Below are positions 31,298-40,310 of a stretch of DNA of 64,000 nt, in pieces; within the stretch, counting starts at the first letter, position 1, and each line of letters starts with the position of its first letter. Position numbers and translations under genes: made by a program. Source of the stretch: Caldilineaceae bacterium (lineage in GTDB: Bacteria > Chloroflexota > Anaerolineae > Caldilineales > Caldilineaceae); contig JAJEDJ010000007.1 in assembly GCA_022821545.1 (NCBI GenBank), positions 1-64,000 on the forward strand. The letters are read 5' to 3'. Under the pieces are notes generated by a model. It saw nothing but the letters and a program-made list of their open reading frames with translations, did not search any database and was not told the origin of the DNA.

Positions 31298-32574
31298 ACG
31301 GGCACGTCCCCTTCGGAGTCGCCGACTACTTCTGGGATGAAGCCAGCAGCCGGCAGAGCCTCCTCGATCACCTGATGGAGACGTTTCGCGGCTGGGGTTA
31401 CGGCGACGTGATTCCACCGATGTTTGAGTTCGACTCGACCTTGAGCGCGCAGTATGACGACCGGTTGCGCAGCGGCATGTACCGCTTTCTCGACCGTGAC
31501 GGCAGCACGCTTTCGCTGCGGCCCGAATTCACCACATCGGTGGCCCGCCTGGTGGGCGCCCGGCTTCACGACCGGCCGATGCCGCAGCGATTCTGTTACG
31601 GCGGCAGCGTCTTCCGCTACCTGGAACCGCAGGCGGGCCGTCAGCGCGAATTCTGGCAGGTAGGCGGCGAGTTGATTGGCGCTCCGAGCCCCGCAGCCGA
31701 CGCCGAAATCCTGGCGCTTACCGCCACCGCCTTGAAGGCCGCCGGCCTGAAGGGATTTCGACTGATTGTCGGGCATATCGGTTACTATCGCAGTCTCCTC
31801 GAAGCGCTGGCGCTCAGTCCGCAGCAGACAGAGCAGCTGCAGTGGGCTTTGGAGCGAAAGAGCGAACCGATTCTGGACGACTTTCTGCGGGACACGCCCC
31901 TGCGCACCGGTCAGCGCCAGGCTGTTGAGACGTTGCCGCAGATGGTCGGCGGAAATGTAGACGGCATCCTGTCACTGGCCGAACGCCACATTCAGAACAG
32001 AGGGATGCACGCAGCTTTGCAAAACCTTCGTCGTATCGTTGACGCTCTGCTCGGTTACGACATTCTGGACAGCCTCATCATCGACCTGACTGAGATTCGC
32101 AATTTGGGCTACTACACGGGCATCTCATTCGAGGCGATAGCGCCCGGCCTCGGCACGGCGGTCGCCAGCGGCGGGAGATACGATGACCTTGTGGGCCGCT
32201 TCGGACCTTCTCAACCGGCGGTGGGGGCGGCCTTGGGCGTGGACCGGCTGTTGGTGGCCCAGCGGCAGGATGGGGCAGAGGGCCGCCGGCGGCAGGCTGC
32301 GCTGGCGCTGCCGCACGGAGATCCGGATGCCCTGGCCCAGGTGCAGAAGTTACGCCAGGCCGGGCTGCATATACAGGTTGACGTCAACAACCGGACTGTT
32401 GATTCCGCCATCGCCTATGCGGCGGAGACTGACGTACGCGACGTCCTGGTCTGGGAAGATGGATTCCAGCATCACCGGCGGAACGGCCAGGGAGACTTTG
32501 TGCCGCTCGGCCAGCTCGATGAAAGCCGGCTGCCCGGCTGGACGGAAGCACGTCGAGAAGAGCCGTCAAAATGA
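31294..32574 (+). CDS. hisZ: ATP phosphoribosyltransferase regulatory subunit
   Basis: HisZ is a histidyl-tRNA-synthetase-like protein without ligase activity; it activates the short form of HisG, the first enzyme of histidine synthesis, and mediates histidine feedback. The 426-residue sequence keeps HisRS-like motifs: VPPMFEFDSTL-like opening after the first helix, a motif 2 of the form FCYGGSVFRYLEPQAGRQREFWQVGGELIG, and GYYTGISFEAIAPGLGTAVASGGRYDDLVGRFG with AVGAALGVDRL. The ATG at 31294 is chosen because the frame upstream lies in the fmdB gene. It overlaps hisG by 4 bp, the usual pairing. Confidence 0.92.
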   Translation: MNGHVPFGVADYFWDEASSRQSLLDHLMETFRGWGYGDVIPPMFEFDSTLSAQYDDRLRSGMYRFLDRDGSTLSLRPEFTTSVARLVGARLHDRPMPQRFCYGGSVFRYLEPQAGRQREFWQVGGELIGAPSPAADAEILALTATALKAAGLKGFRLIVGHIGYYRSLLEALALSPQQTEQLQWALERKSEPILDDFLRDTPLRTGQRQAVETLPQMVGGNVDGILSLAERHIQNRGMHAALQNLRRIVDALLGYDILDSLIIDLTEIRNLGYYTGISFEAIAPGLGTAVASGGRYDDLVGRFGPSQPAVGAALGVDRLLVAQRQDGAEGRRRQAALALPHGDPDALAQVQKLRQAGLHIQVDVNNRTVDSAIAYAAETDVRDVLVWEDGFQHHRRNGQGDFVPLGQLDESRLPGWTEARREEPSK

Positions 32575-33359
32575 GCTCATCGGTTGCTGCGCCGTATCGC
32601 GGCCCGGCAGACACTTTTGAACAGTCGCAGCCCGCCGCGGCAGGCGGGCGAAGCGAACAGTCCCTGCTCTTTGCCCTGCCAAAGGGGCGGCTGGCACAGG
32701 ACAGTCTATTCTTCCTGGCAAGGGCCGGGCTGTCGATCCCAACCGGCACGGAGAGCCGCAAACTGATTTTGCCGGCGGCAGACGGCTCGACCGGCTTTGT
32801 GATGTCCAAACCGCGCGATGTGCCCACTTACGTCGAACACGGTGCAGCCGACCTGGGCATTTGCGGACTCGACGTCTTGCGCGAGACGGACCGGGCGGTC
32901 TATGAACCGTTGCTGCTTCCTTTTGGGCACTGCCGCCTCAGCGTCGCCGGCCCGGCGGACGGGGCAGCGGTTCCACCCGGAGAGAGCGGCGATTCCGATG
33001 ACCTTGCCGTGAAGCCGGCTTCATCTTCCAACTTGCCCGGTACGCCTTTGCGCTACATGAGCCAGCCCCGCATCGCGACCGAGTATCCGCGCCTCACCCG
33101 CCGTTTCTTCGCCGAACGGGGCGTAAACGCAGAGATCATCACGCTGGGCGGCTCGGTCGAGCTTGGGCCGATCCTGGGTCTCTCCGATCTGATCGTTGAC
33201 GTGGTCCAGACCGGGACAACCCTGCGCATGAACGGGCTGGTGGAGATCCGCACCATCCTGGAGAGCCAGGCGGCGCTCGTGGTCAACCGGGCCTCGTACC
33301 AGCTCAAAGCTGCTGAGATCAACAGGATAGTCGAGCGAATGCGTTTGCTGACGACATAG
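32571..33359 (+). CDS. hisG: ATP phosphoribosyltransferase, short form
   Basis: HisG condenses ATP and PRPP, the first step of histidine synthesis. The 262-residue protein has LLFALPKGRLAQDSL at the start of the core, ADLGICGLDVLRE, and the PRPP loop DVVQTGTTLRMNGL, and it ends soon after, without the C-terminal regulatory domain of long HisG, so it needs the HisZ encoded just upstream. An unusual Pro/Ser/Asp-rich insert of about 30 residues (about 125-155) splits the second half, and about 30 disordered residues precede the core; an in-frame later start is possible. The other his genes are not in the window. Confidence 0.92.
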   Translation: MSSSVAAPYRGPADTFEQSQPAAAGGRSEQSLLFALPKGRLAQDSLFFLARAGLSIPTGTESRKLILPAADGSTGFVMSKPRDVPTYVEHGAADLGICGLDVLRETDRAVYEPLLLPFGHCRLSVAGPADGAAVPPGESGDSDDLAVKPASSSNLPGTPLRYMSQPRIATEYPRLTRRFFAERGVNAEIITLGGSVELGPILGLSDLIVDVVQTGTTLRMNGLVEIRTILESQAALVVNRASYQLKAAEINRIVERMRLLTT

Positions 33360-33455
33360 AAGGCCGGCCCTGACGGGGGCGGCTTACCGGAGTGGAAAAG
33401 CGATTCATTGCGCCCGACTCGCGGCCTCCGCGTCGGAGACGCCAAAGGGTTTCCT

Positions 33456-34007
33456 GTGCCAGAGATTACTGATTCACAGCTGATTGAAGGCGTTAACTTC
33501 GCCGCGCTACGCGCTTTCGGCGATGACCGCGGCCGCTTTCTGGAGACGTTCCGCAAGGAGTGGTTTCCGCAGCGCAGCTGGGCGCGCGTACAGTCGAACG
33601 TGAGCTATTCGAGCGCCGGCGTGCTACGCGGGCTGCACTTCCATCATCATCAGGTCGACTACTGGTTCTGCGTGAACGGTACGGTCCAGGTTGCTCTTGC
33701 CGATCTGCGGGCGGACAGCCCGACTTTCCGGCAGACAGAGACTCTGGAAATCGGCGAGCAGAACTGCACGGGCGTCTTTATCCCGGTGGGCGTAGCGCAT
33801 GGATTTCTGGCGCTGACGGATGCCGTACTCACCTACAATGTCGACAACTACTACGACAATTCGGACGAACACGGCGTTGCCTGGAATGATCCGGAGCTGG
33901 CGGTGGACTGGAAGGGGAAGGCTCCGCGGCTGTCCGATCGCGATCGCGGGAATCCCTTCCTGGCTGACCTGCCGATCGATCATTTGCCGCGCTGCGGCTC
34001 AGGCTAG
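33456..34007 (+). CDS. dTDP-4-dehydrorhamnose 3,5-epimerase-like cupin (RmlC family)
   Basis: RmlC inverts C3 and C5 of dTDP-4-keto-6-deoxyglucose in dTDP-rhamnose synthesis. The 183-residue cupin has FGDDRGRFLETFR, the active-site histidine in GVLRGLHFHHHQVDYWFCVNG, PVGVAHGFLAL, and the Tyr/Asp-containing NVDNYYDNSDEHGVAWNDPELAVDW block, all typical. The usual Q-K of LHFQ..Q.QAKLV is changed (HHHQVDYWF), so substrate could differ from the classical one. AAAGGG lies before the GTG at 33456; a TTG at 33408 is less likely. No rmlABD genes are next to it. Confidence 0.85.
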   Translation: MPEITDSQLIEGVNFAALRAFGDDRGRFLETFRKEWFPQRSWARVQSNVSYSSAGVLRGLHFHHHQVDYWFCVNGTVQVALADLRADSPTFRQTETLEIGEQNCTGVFIPVGVAHGFLALTDAVLTYNVDNYYDNSDEHGVAWNDPELAVDWKGKAPRLSDRDRGNPFLADLPIDHLPRCGSG

Positions 34008-34039
34008 TTCCCGGGTTGTTTGGCAGCGAGGGGGTACAG

Positions 34040-35515
34040 GTGCGGCAGAGCAAAGTTTCTGAGTATCGAAAGCTGCCGGCGGTCGACAAGCTTTTGTCGG
34101 CGCCGGAGATCGCCGCGCTCGCCGCGGCCTACGGCAGCGGCCCTGTCACCGAGGCGACCCGGGCTGAACTCGACGCGGCGCGCACGGCCATCGAGAGGGG
34201 AGAGCCGGCGCCCACGGAGGGGCAATGGAGGACGCGCATCACGGACAGCGTGCTTACGGCTTCCTCCTCCTCCCTGCGCCCAGTCATCAATGCCACGGGC
34301 GTAATCATTCACACGAATTTAGGACGCACGCCTCTCGGCAGCGGGGCCCAGGATGCCGTCGTGCGCCTGGCGCAGGGGTACAGTACGCTCGAATACGATC
34401 TGGAGGCCGGTCAGCGGGGCAGCCGTCACGCCCACCCGGCAAGACTCTTGTGCCGGCTGACCGGCGCCGAAGACGCGCTCGTGGTCAACAACAACGCCGC
34501 GGCCGTCTTCCTTGCACTGACGGCGCTATGCCATGGACGGGAGGTGATCGTCAGCCGCGGTGAGCTGGTCGAGATCGGGGGCGGCTTTCGCATCCCCGAT
34601 GTGTTGCGCCAGAGCGGGGCAACATTGGTGGAGGTCGGCACAACCAACCGCACACATCCGCACGATTTCTCGGGCGCAAGCGGTCCCCGGACAGCCGCCT
34701 TCATGAGGATTCATGCCAGCAATTTCAAACAGATCGGCTTCGTCAAGAAGCCGGAACTTTCAGAACTGGTCGAGATTGCCCGCGAGCAGGGAGCCGCCAG
34801 ATCGGGGGGCGCTGCCGAAGTTGTGGACGCCGGCGCCGCGAGCGAACCGGCCGGCGAAGTTCAGAGCCGGGTGTATGGCGACGGCCCGCTGGTCATCGAC
34901 GACCTTGGCTCCGGCACACTGCTGGATACAGCCCAGTTCGGGCTGGCCCCGGAACCGATGGTACAGAGCAGCGTGCAGGCCGGCGCGGACGTCATCACTT
35001 TCAGCGGAGACAAGCTCCTGGGCGGTCCTCAAGCCGGTCTAATCGTTGGAAAAGCCGAATTGATCGGAAGATTGCGCGCACATCCGCTGGCCCGCGCGCT
35101 GCGCGTCGACAAGATGACCCTGGCTGCACTGGATGCCACACTGCAGTCCTATCGACGGGGGCGCGCCACTGCCGAGATTCCCGTCTGGCGCATGATCGCG
35201 GAAAAGGGAGATTCCGTTCAAGAGCGCGCACGTGCGTTTCAACGCCATTTGACCGCAGCGAGAGTCGAGTCTGCAGTGATTCCAGGCAGAAGCACAATCG
35301 GCGGCGGCAGTTTGCCGGGCGAAACACTGCCCACGTCGCTAGTGGCGCTTGACATGCCGCGGCCGGACAGCGCGGCCGCCTCGTTGCGCCGGGCTGAACC
35401 GCCCATAATTTGCCGGATCCAGAAAGACCGGTTGCTGTTCGACCTGCGAACCGTTCTGCCGGAGCAGGAGCAGGCGTTGTTGGAAATCCTCAGCAACCGC
35501 TTGCCCATACTGTGA
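34040..35515 (+). CDS. selA: L-seryl-tRNA(Sec) selenium transferase
   Basis: SelA is a PLP enzyme that converts Ser-tRNA(Sec) to Sec-tRNA(Sec) with selenophosphate. The 491-residue protein follows the family plan: YRKLPAVDKLL near the N-terminus, VINATGVIIHTNLGR with PLP-site residues, LVVNNNAAAVFL, RGELVEIGGGFRIPDV, HASNFKQIGF, and the PLP lysine K325 in SGDKLLGGPQAG; RVDKMTLAALDATL and GGGSLPGETLPT complete it. An extra Gly/Ala-rich insert near 255-280 is present. SelB, selD and the Sec tRNA are not evident in this window. GTG at 34040 is taken as start, after GAGGGGG; a TTG at 34016 is possible. Confidence 0.93.
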   Translation: MRQSKVSEYRKLPAVDKLLSAPEIAALAAAYGSGPVTEATRAELDAARTAIERGEPAPTEGQWRTRITDSVLTASSSSLRPVINATGVIIHTNLGRTPLGSGAQDAVVRLAQGYSTLEYDLEAGQRGSRHAHPARLLCRLTGAEDALVVNNNAAAVFLALTALCHGREVIVSRGELVEIGGGFRIPDVLRQSGATLVEVGTTNRTHPHDFSGASGPRTAAFMRIHASNFKQIGFVKKPELSELVEIAREQGAARSGGAAEVVDAGAASEPAGEVQSRVYGDGPLVIDDLGSGTLLDTAQFGLAPEPMVQSSVQAGADVITFSGDKLLGGPQAGLIVGKAELIGRLRAHPLARALRVDKMTLAALDATLQSYRRGRATAEIPVWRMIAEKGDSVQERARAFQRHLTAARVESAVIPGRSTIGGGSLPGETLPTSLVALDMPRPDSAAASLRRAEPPIICRIQKDRLLFDLRTVLPEQEQALLEILSNRLPIL

Positions 35516-35556
35516 CGGCCGGGCAGGCGGCCTCTGGCCGGATAGCGGTAACCACT

Positions 35557-36387
35557 GTGCCTCTCATCTACCTGAAACTCGGCGGCTCGCTGATTACCGA
35601 GAAGGACAACCCCGAAACGCCCAGACTGGATGTGTTGGAGCGGCTGACCAGGGAAATTGCCCGGGCCAGAAAGGCGCGTCCGCGACTCCAGCTCGTTCTG
35701 GGACACGGCAGCGGCAGTTTCGGCCATGTTAGCGCGCAGCGACATGGAACCCGCACGGGAGTCAGTAGTGCGAACGATTGGTATGGGTTCGCGGTCACGG
35801 CCGATGCGGCCGCACGCCTGAACCGTATCGTCGCCGCACGTCTGCTGCAGGCGGACCTGCCCGCCTGGACTGTGCAGCCCAGCGCGGCCCTCCGCTGCAA
35901 GGACGGTCGAGTCGTCAGTGGGCCGGCCGAAACTGTACGCCTGGCGTTGGAGCGGGGTCTCCTGCCGTTGATTCACGGAGACGTGGCGCTCGACAGCGTG
36001 CGCGGGGGCACAATAGCCAGCACCGAGGAGATCTTCGAAGAGATGGCCCCCCAGCTGCCGCCGGTTCGGATTGTGCTGGCAGGCGAGGTGGACGGAGTAT
36101 ATACCGGCGATCCCCGAAAGGAGCCGACCGCCGCCCTGTTGAGGGAGATAACGCCCTCGTCTCTCGATTCTCTGCAGGCGGCGCTCGGCGCCAGCCATGC
36201 CACCGACGTGACGGGCGGCATGGCCGCAAAGGTCGAACAGTCCCTGCGTATGGTTCGCGGCCTGGCGGGCCTGGAAGTAATCGTCTGCGGCGGGCTCTTG
36301 CCGGGCGCCGTGTTTTCCGCGCTGACCGATCTCTCCGACCATCCCGGCACTTTGATTCACGCAGGGGCGCGGCGCGGCCTCTCCTGA
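35557..36387 (+). CDS. ipk: isopentenyl phosphate kinase
   Basis: The enzyme phosphorylates isopentenyl phosphate to IPP in the alternative mevalonate pathway of archaea and some Chloroflexota. The 276-residue protein of the amino-acid-kinase fold has YLKLGGSLITEKD at the start, GHGSGSFGHV with the catalytic histidine that marks IPK, and LIHGDVALD and GVYTGDPRK near the ATP site, plus DVTGGMAAKV. Archaeal-type IPKs are known experimentally from Roseiflexus, so this supports a Chloroflexota origin. The start GTG at 35557 is where homology begins; the longer frame upstream is a shadow of selA. It lies 41 bp after selA and 319 bp before the rseP gene, where dxr is often found in other bacteria. 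Confidence 0.9.
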   Translation: MPLIYLKLGGSLITEKDNPETPRLDVLERLTREIARARKARPRLQLVLGHGSGSFGHVSAQRHGTRTGVSSANDWYGFAVTADAAARLNRIVAARLLQADLPAWTVQPSAALRCKDGRVVSGPAETVRLALERGLLPLIHGDVALDSVRGGTIASTEEIFEEMAPQLPPVRIVLAGEVDGVYTGDPRKEPTAALLREITPSSLDSLQAALGASHATDVTGGMAAKVEQSLRMVRGLAGLEVIVCGGLLPGAVFSALTDLSDHPGTLIHAGARRGLS

Positions 36388-36511
36388 AAGACCCTCTGCA
36401 TACAGCAGCAGCTTTTTCACGACCACTGTGCGGACTGCGGAGAGTACGGACCGGCCGTCGATCGGCGCCGAATCGTGGTCAGTTTGCAGGGATAGGGCAG
36501 GCCGGAAGTAT

Positions 36512-36541
36512 TTGCCCGCGATTTTGGCGTCCTAGTATAAT
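36512..36541 (+). promoter_or_regulatory. promoter of the site-2 protease gene
   Basis: A perfect TATAAT (36536-36541) with TTGCCC 18 bp upstream (36512-36517). The transcript would start near 36548, leaving a leader of about 160 nt. The remaining part of the 319-bp gap shows no gene. Confidence 0.55.
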
Positions 36542-36706
36542 AATTTCATGGGAGTGTTCCTGAAGTTCAGTTGCCGCTTTTCCCTGTTGCCGGTGCGCTT
36601 GGCAGAGGCAGGTGCGCAGGCCACTTCGTTTCACCGTACATGACATGCAGATTCGAGGGAGGGTCTGGCTTGCGCCTCCTTCGCGGATTCCGGAGCAAGG
36701 ACTCGG

Positions 36707-38071
36707 ATGTTCTTAACTATTGTTTCGTTTTTTCTCCTGTTGGGCCTGTTGATCTTCTTCCATGAGCTGGGCCACTACCTGGTTGCACGGCGCAATGGAA
36801 TCGAGGTTGAAGAGTTCGGCGTCTTTGGTTTCCCGCCGCGACTGGTCAAGTTATTCACTTACGACGGCACCGTCTTTACCCTTAACGCCATCCCCTTCGG
36901 CGCGTTTGTGCGCATGAAGGGAGAGGATATGGCCGACACCAGCCCCGGCTCCTTCAACGCGGCCCGCAAACGCGGCCGCGTTCTGACTCTCCTGGCCGGA
37001 CCGGCGATGAACTTTTTTCTGGCGATCTTCTTTTCAATTGCCAGTGTCTTCTCCGGCTTTCCCGCCGGCGCCGCCCACCCTCTGTTGAGCGATGTTCCTC
37101 CCGGTACCGAATTGATGGGTGTCACTCTCGAGCAGAATGACACGCTCATCCGGCTCAACGGTCAACCCGTCTATATTAACGTAAACACCGGTGAGCTGCT
37201 GACGCCGAAGCGACGAACGCCGGCAATGGCCGACGAGGCAGGGACCGTTGTCATACTGCGCGATGACGCCCTGCACATATTGCGGGCGCCATTTGCTACC
37301 CGTACCGAACTGAATCATCTCTTGGAGGAAGTCTCCTCGCAACCTGCTCTGCATACGCAGATCACCCTGGTCGCGCCGGGCAGCCCGGCGGAGGAAGCTG
37401 GCCTGATGCCGGGAGACATCTTCTATGCCGTGAACGGGGAGGTCGTGACGGCCGAACGCAACCTCGGCGATGTCGTGCGGTCCCACCTGGGGGAGACGAT
37501 TTCAGTGACGGTGCTACGCGGTGATGAGCTGTATTCCCGCAATGTGCTGGCCCGTCAGGCCCCCCCGCCCGGCCAGGGAGCGATGGGCGTTGGCATCGGT
37601 GGAAAACTCATGTTGGTTACGCTGCCCTTTTTCCAAAGTATCTGGCAGGGAATCGTTGGCATCGTCGGCTACGTACAGGCGGTGATCGCGTTGCCTGTCC
37701 TGCTGATCTCCGGGCAACTGGCGCCCCAGGACGCCGCGCTTTCCGGCCCGGTTGGGATCGCGCAGCTTGTCGGCGGAGCCGTCAGCGCCACTGCCGATAC
37801 CGGACTCTGGTTCCCGGTCTGGCAGCTGGCCGCCATCATAAGCGCCGGCCTGGCCATTGCCAATCTGTTGCCGATTCCCGCTCTTGATGGAGGCCGCTTG
37901 CTGTTCATCTTCATCGAGAAGCTGCGCGGGCGTCGCATACCACCGGAAAAAGAGGGCGTAATTCACCTAGTCGGCTTTGTCTTGCTGCTGGGATTAATGG
38001 TTGTCATAACAATCAATGACATCCGGTCCGGACCGCAAGGCATCGACTGGTCCCAACTGTTGGGGCCGTGA
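36707..38071 (+). CDS. rseP: RseP-like site-2 metalloprotease (M50)
   Basis: Site-2 proteases cut transmembrane substrates inside the membrane, releasing sigma factors or clearing signal peptides. The 454-residue protein has the zinc-binding HELGH at 19-23 in the first helix, the second-metal-ligand motif LLPIPALDGGRL in a late helix (about residue 390), a conserved GAFVRMKGED loop, and a PDZ domain in the middle (residues about 200-290, APGSPAEEAGLMPGDIF). A partly conserved earlier PDZ-like segment may be present before it. ATG at 36707 follows GGAGCAAGG. Its regulatory partner (anti-sigma factor, DegS) is not in the window. Confidence 0.93.
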   Translation: MFLTIVSFFLLLGLLIFFHELGHYLVARRNGIEVEEFGVFGFPPRLVKLFTYDGTVFTLNAIPFGAFVRMKGEDMADTSPGSFNAARKRGRVLTLLAGPAMNFFLAIFFSIASVFSGFPAGAAHPLLSDVPPGTELMGVTLEQNDTLIRLNGQPVYINVNTGELLTPKRRTPAMADEAGTVVILRDDALHILRAPFATRTELNHLLEEVSSQPALHTQITLVAPGSPAEEAGLMPGDIFYAVNGEVVTAERNLGDVVRSHLGETISVTVLRGDELYSRNVLARQAPPPGQGAMGVGIGGKLMLVTLPFFQSIWQGIVGIVGYVQAVIALPVLLISGQLAPQDAALSGPVGIAQLVGGAVSATADTGLWFPVWQLAAIISAGLAIANLLPIPALDGGRLLFIFIEKLRGRRIPPEKEGVIHLVGFVLLLGLMVVITINDIRSGPQGIDWSQLLGP

Positions 38072-38124
38072 CGGCACAGACGTAACCCGGCAGTTCGCGG
38101 ATAGGCGAGATTCAAGCCCCGACA

Positions 38125-39150
38125 ATGTCTTTAGATGATAATAGCTTTTCGGATGCCGATTCCGATCAGTTCATTCAACCCCAGTCAGAAACCCGCTCGG
38201 GAGCGCAGGTCCCATCCTGGGGCGCAAAGCGCTGCCCTACCTGCTATACCGTTGTCCTAGAAAACCAGACAGTCTGCGCAGAGTGTGGAACTCACCTGAT
38301 CCCGCGTGTCACCAGGGTACGGTGTCTCCGCTGCGGGAAGCACGCCACAACAGACCACGTAATCTGCCCCAGCTGTGGACGCAACCTGCAGGCTGCACCA
38401 TCGCGACTGCTCACAATTGGCGTACCGGGGCTGCTTGTCGCGGCGCTGGCCGTTGTTCTGATCGCCCGCGGAATGCCTTCCTTCCTGCAGGAAAACGGGA
38501 ACTTACCCCTGCTACCGAACTTCGTGATTACACCGGCCTCTTCAGACAGTGAACCGACCGTACGGCTCGCGCGCGAGAGCCTGGCGCCCGCGGTGGTTCA
38601 AAGCGGCCCCGACCAGCCGGATGAGCCGTCCAGCTCCGATGCGTCGCCGGCAGTTGTCACGGACCCAACTCCGACGCCGGAGGAATCCGGTGCAGCGGCT
38701 GACGGCTCTCAGGCCGGAGCCATGGCGGCAGACACAGCAGTCCCGCCGGCCGGGACGCCTGCAATAACGGCAACGTCCGTCGAAGAGGAGCCAACTGCGA
38801 TTGTCGCCGCGGTCGAAAACACAGAAACGCCGCCACCCCCATTTCCACAGCTGCCGACCGTGACTGAAACGGCGACTGCGACGCCGATGGTGACGCCGAC
38901 TCCGACTCCCAGCCCCACCCCTGCCTGGATGACCTACACGATCAGAGAGGGCGATACAATCGGCGCCATTGCCAGTCGATTCGACATTTCGCAAGATGAT
39001 CTACTCAGGGCCAACAATCTCACCCCCCGGGATTTAACGAACCTGCAAATAGGAGAGGAAATCGTGTTGCCCGGGTTGCTCCAGGTCACGCCGACGCCGA
39101 CGCCAACGGAGGTCGCCACTGAGGCGCCGACCGCAACACCGGCCGGGTAG
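38125..39150 (+). CDS. double zinc ribbon, single-helix, LysM-domain protein
   Basis: No named family as a whole. The 341-residue protein has an N-terminal zinc-ribbon pair (C38-PTC and CAEC; CLRC and CPSC, residues 38-88), one membrane helix (about 96-115, GVPGLLVAALAVVLIA), a long Pro/Thr/Ala/Glu linker of about 150 residues, and a LysM domain (about 272-318, TYTIREGDTIGAIASRFDIS, then NNLTP and GEEIVLPG), with a Thr/Pro tail. The topology would put zinc ribbons in the cytoplasm and LysM on the cell wall outside. Such proteins are common in Chloroflexota; their role is unknown. It is 53 bp after rseP. Confidence 0.85.
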   Translation: MSLDDNSFSDADSDQFIQPQSETRSGAQVPSWGAKRCPTCYTVVLENQTVCAECGTHLIPRVTRVRCLRCGKHATTDHVICPSCGRNLQAAPSRLLTIGVPGLLVAALAVVLIARGMPSFLQENGNLPLLPNFVITPASSDSEPTVRLARESLAPAVVQSGPDQPDEPSSSDASPAVVTDPTPTPEESGAAADGSQAGAMAADTAVPPAGTPAITATSVEEEPTAIVAAVENTETPPPPFPQLPTVTETATATPMVTPTPTPSPTPAWMTYTIREGDTIGAIASRFDISQDDLLRANNLTPRDLTNLQIGEEIVLPGLLQVTPTPTPTEVATEAPTATPAG

Positions 39151-39257
39151 CCTTACGCGGCTGCATGCCAGAACGCGCCATTCATCTGGCGACAGTGGGA
39201 ATGTCGTTTATAATTCAATCGACCTGTGCAGGTAGTGAAGCTCCGTAACCAGGCAAT

Positions 39258-40310
39258 ATGCACGATTCGTATGTGAGGCGGCCAGTGACAGATACTGTCG
39301 CAGCCAACGGTGAAACGCAGACGCAGCCAGAGCCGGCCCGGTCCGTCGAGGTTCTGTTAGCCCAGCTGCAGGCAGACGATGCGCTGCCGAGCGCGCAAGA
39401 ACTGGTCGTTCTCTCCGACTTGAGTTTGGCCGACCTGAGGCGCGTGCAAGAGGCGTGGGGGACCCTCAGTGACACCTGCAGGCTGCATACCGTTCAGTCC
39501 CTCGTGGAAGAAAGCGCGTCCAACTTGCACTTGCAACTGGGCCGGCTGCTGCGGCTGGCGCTAAAGGACCCTCTGCCCGACGTGCGAATACTCGCCATAC
39601 GCGGCTTGTGGGAAGATAGGGAAGCGGATCTTGTCGGACCTATGGTCCACATTCTTAACAACGATCCCTACGACGCCGTCCGTGCGGCCGCGGCCGAAGC
39701 CCTGGGCGCGTTCGTGCTGGCCGGTGAGTTGGACGAGCTCTCACCGGCTCTGGCCATGCGCGCGGAGGACGCGCTGCTGGCGGTGTTGCATGCCGAAATG
39801 GAACCACTCACAGTCCAGGCCCACGCGCTGGAGAGCATCGCCTTTTCCGGGGAGACGGGCATTCGAGAGTTGATCGAAGACTGTTACTATTCCCACGATG
39901 ACGAGATGCGAATCGCCGCGCTGCGGGCAATGGGGCGCAGCGCTGACGTGCGCTGGCGTTCAACCGCACAGGCCGAGCTTGGCAGCCCCGATACGGAGAT
40001 GCGAGCGGCCGCGGCGCGAGCCTGCGGCGAACTGGAGGCCCGAGACGCGGTTGAAGACCTGGTCGATCTGCTGTCCGACGAGAGCAAAGCGGTGCGGCTG
40101 GCCGCGATTTTCGCTTTGGGCAGGCTGGGGGGAAGGCGGGCAAAAGAGATGCTGAATGCCATGAGCGCAAGCGAAGACTCCGACGAAGCCAAGACGGCTG
40201 AGCACGCTCTGGAAGAGGCCCTTTTTTACGGAGATGCCCAGGGGATTCCGCTTTTTGATGAGTCTCTCGAAAACTGGGAAGATGACGCGGATGACTGGGA
40301 GGCGTGGTGA
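39258..40310 (+). CDS. HEAT-repeat protein
   Basis: A 350-residue alpha-solenoid. At least five HEAT/PBS-lyase-like repeats are visible with the helix A-turn-helix B pattern (DPLPDVRILAIRGLWE, DPYDAVRAAAAEALG, HDDEMRIAALRAMGR, SPDTEMRAAAARACGE, DESKAVRLAAIFALGR). An acidic Trp-containing tail (WEDDADDWEAW) ends it. No catalytic motif is present, so it is probably a protein-binding scaffold. TATAAT at 39209-39214 lies 44 bp upstream. Its stop overlaps the start of the following small gene. Confidence 0.8.
   Translation: MHDSYVRRPVTDTVAANGETQTQPEPARSVEVLLAQLQADDALPSAQELVVLSDLSLADLRRVQEAWGTLSDTCRLHTVQSLVEESASNLHLQLGRLLRLALKDPLPDVRILAIRGLWEDREADLVGPMVHILNNDPYDAVRAAAAEALGAFVLAGELDELSPALAMRAEDALLAVLHAEMEPLTVQAHALESIAFSGETGIRELIEDCYYSHDDEMRIAALRAMGRSADVRWRSTAQAELGSPDTEMRAAAARACGELEARDAVEDLVDLLSDESKAVRLAAIFALGRLGGRRAKEMLNAMSASEDSDEAKTAEHALEEALFYGDAQGIPLFDESLENWEDDADDWEAW

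Noticed and set aside
34040-36387. Sec tRNA or selB near selA
   Set aside because: Reading by eye found no 90-nt-class tRNA with a UCA anticodon and no SelB-like frame in the neighbourhood; a covariance search would be needed to exclude it fully.
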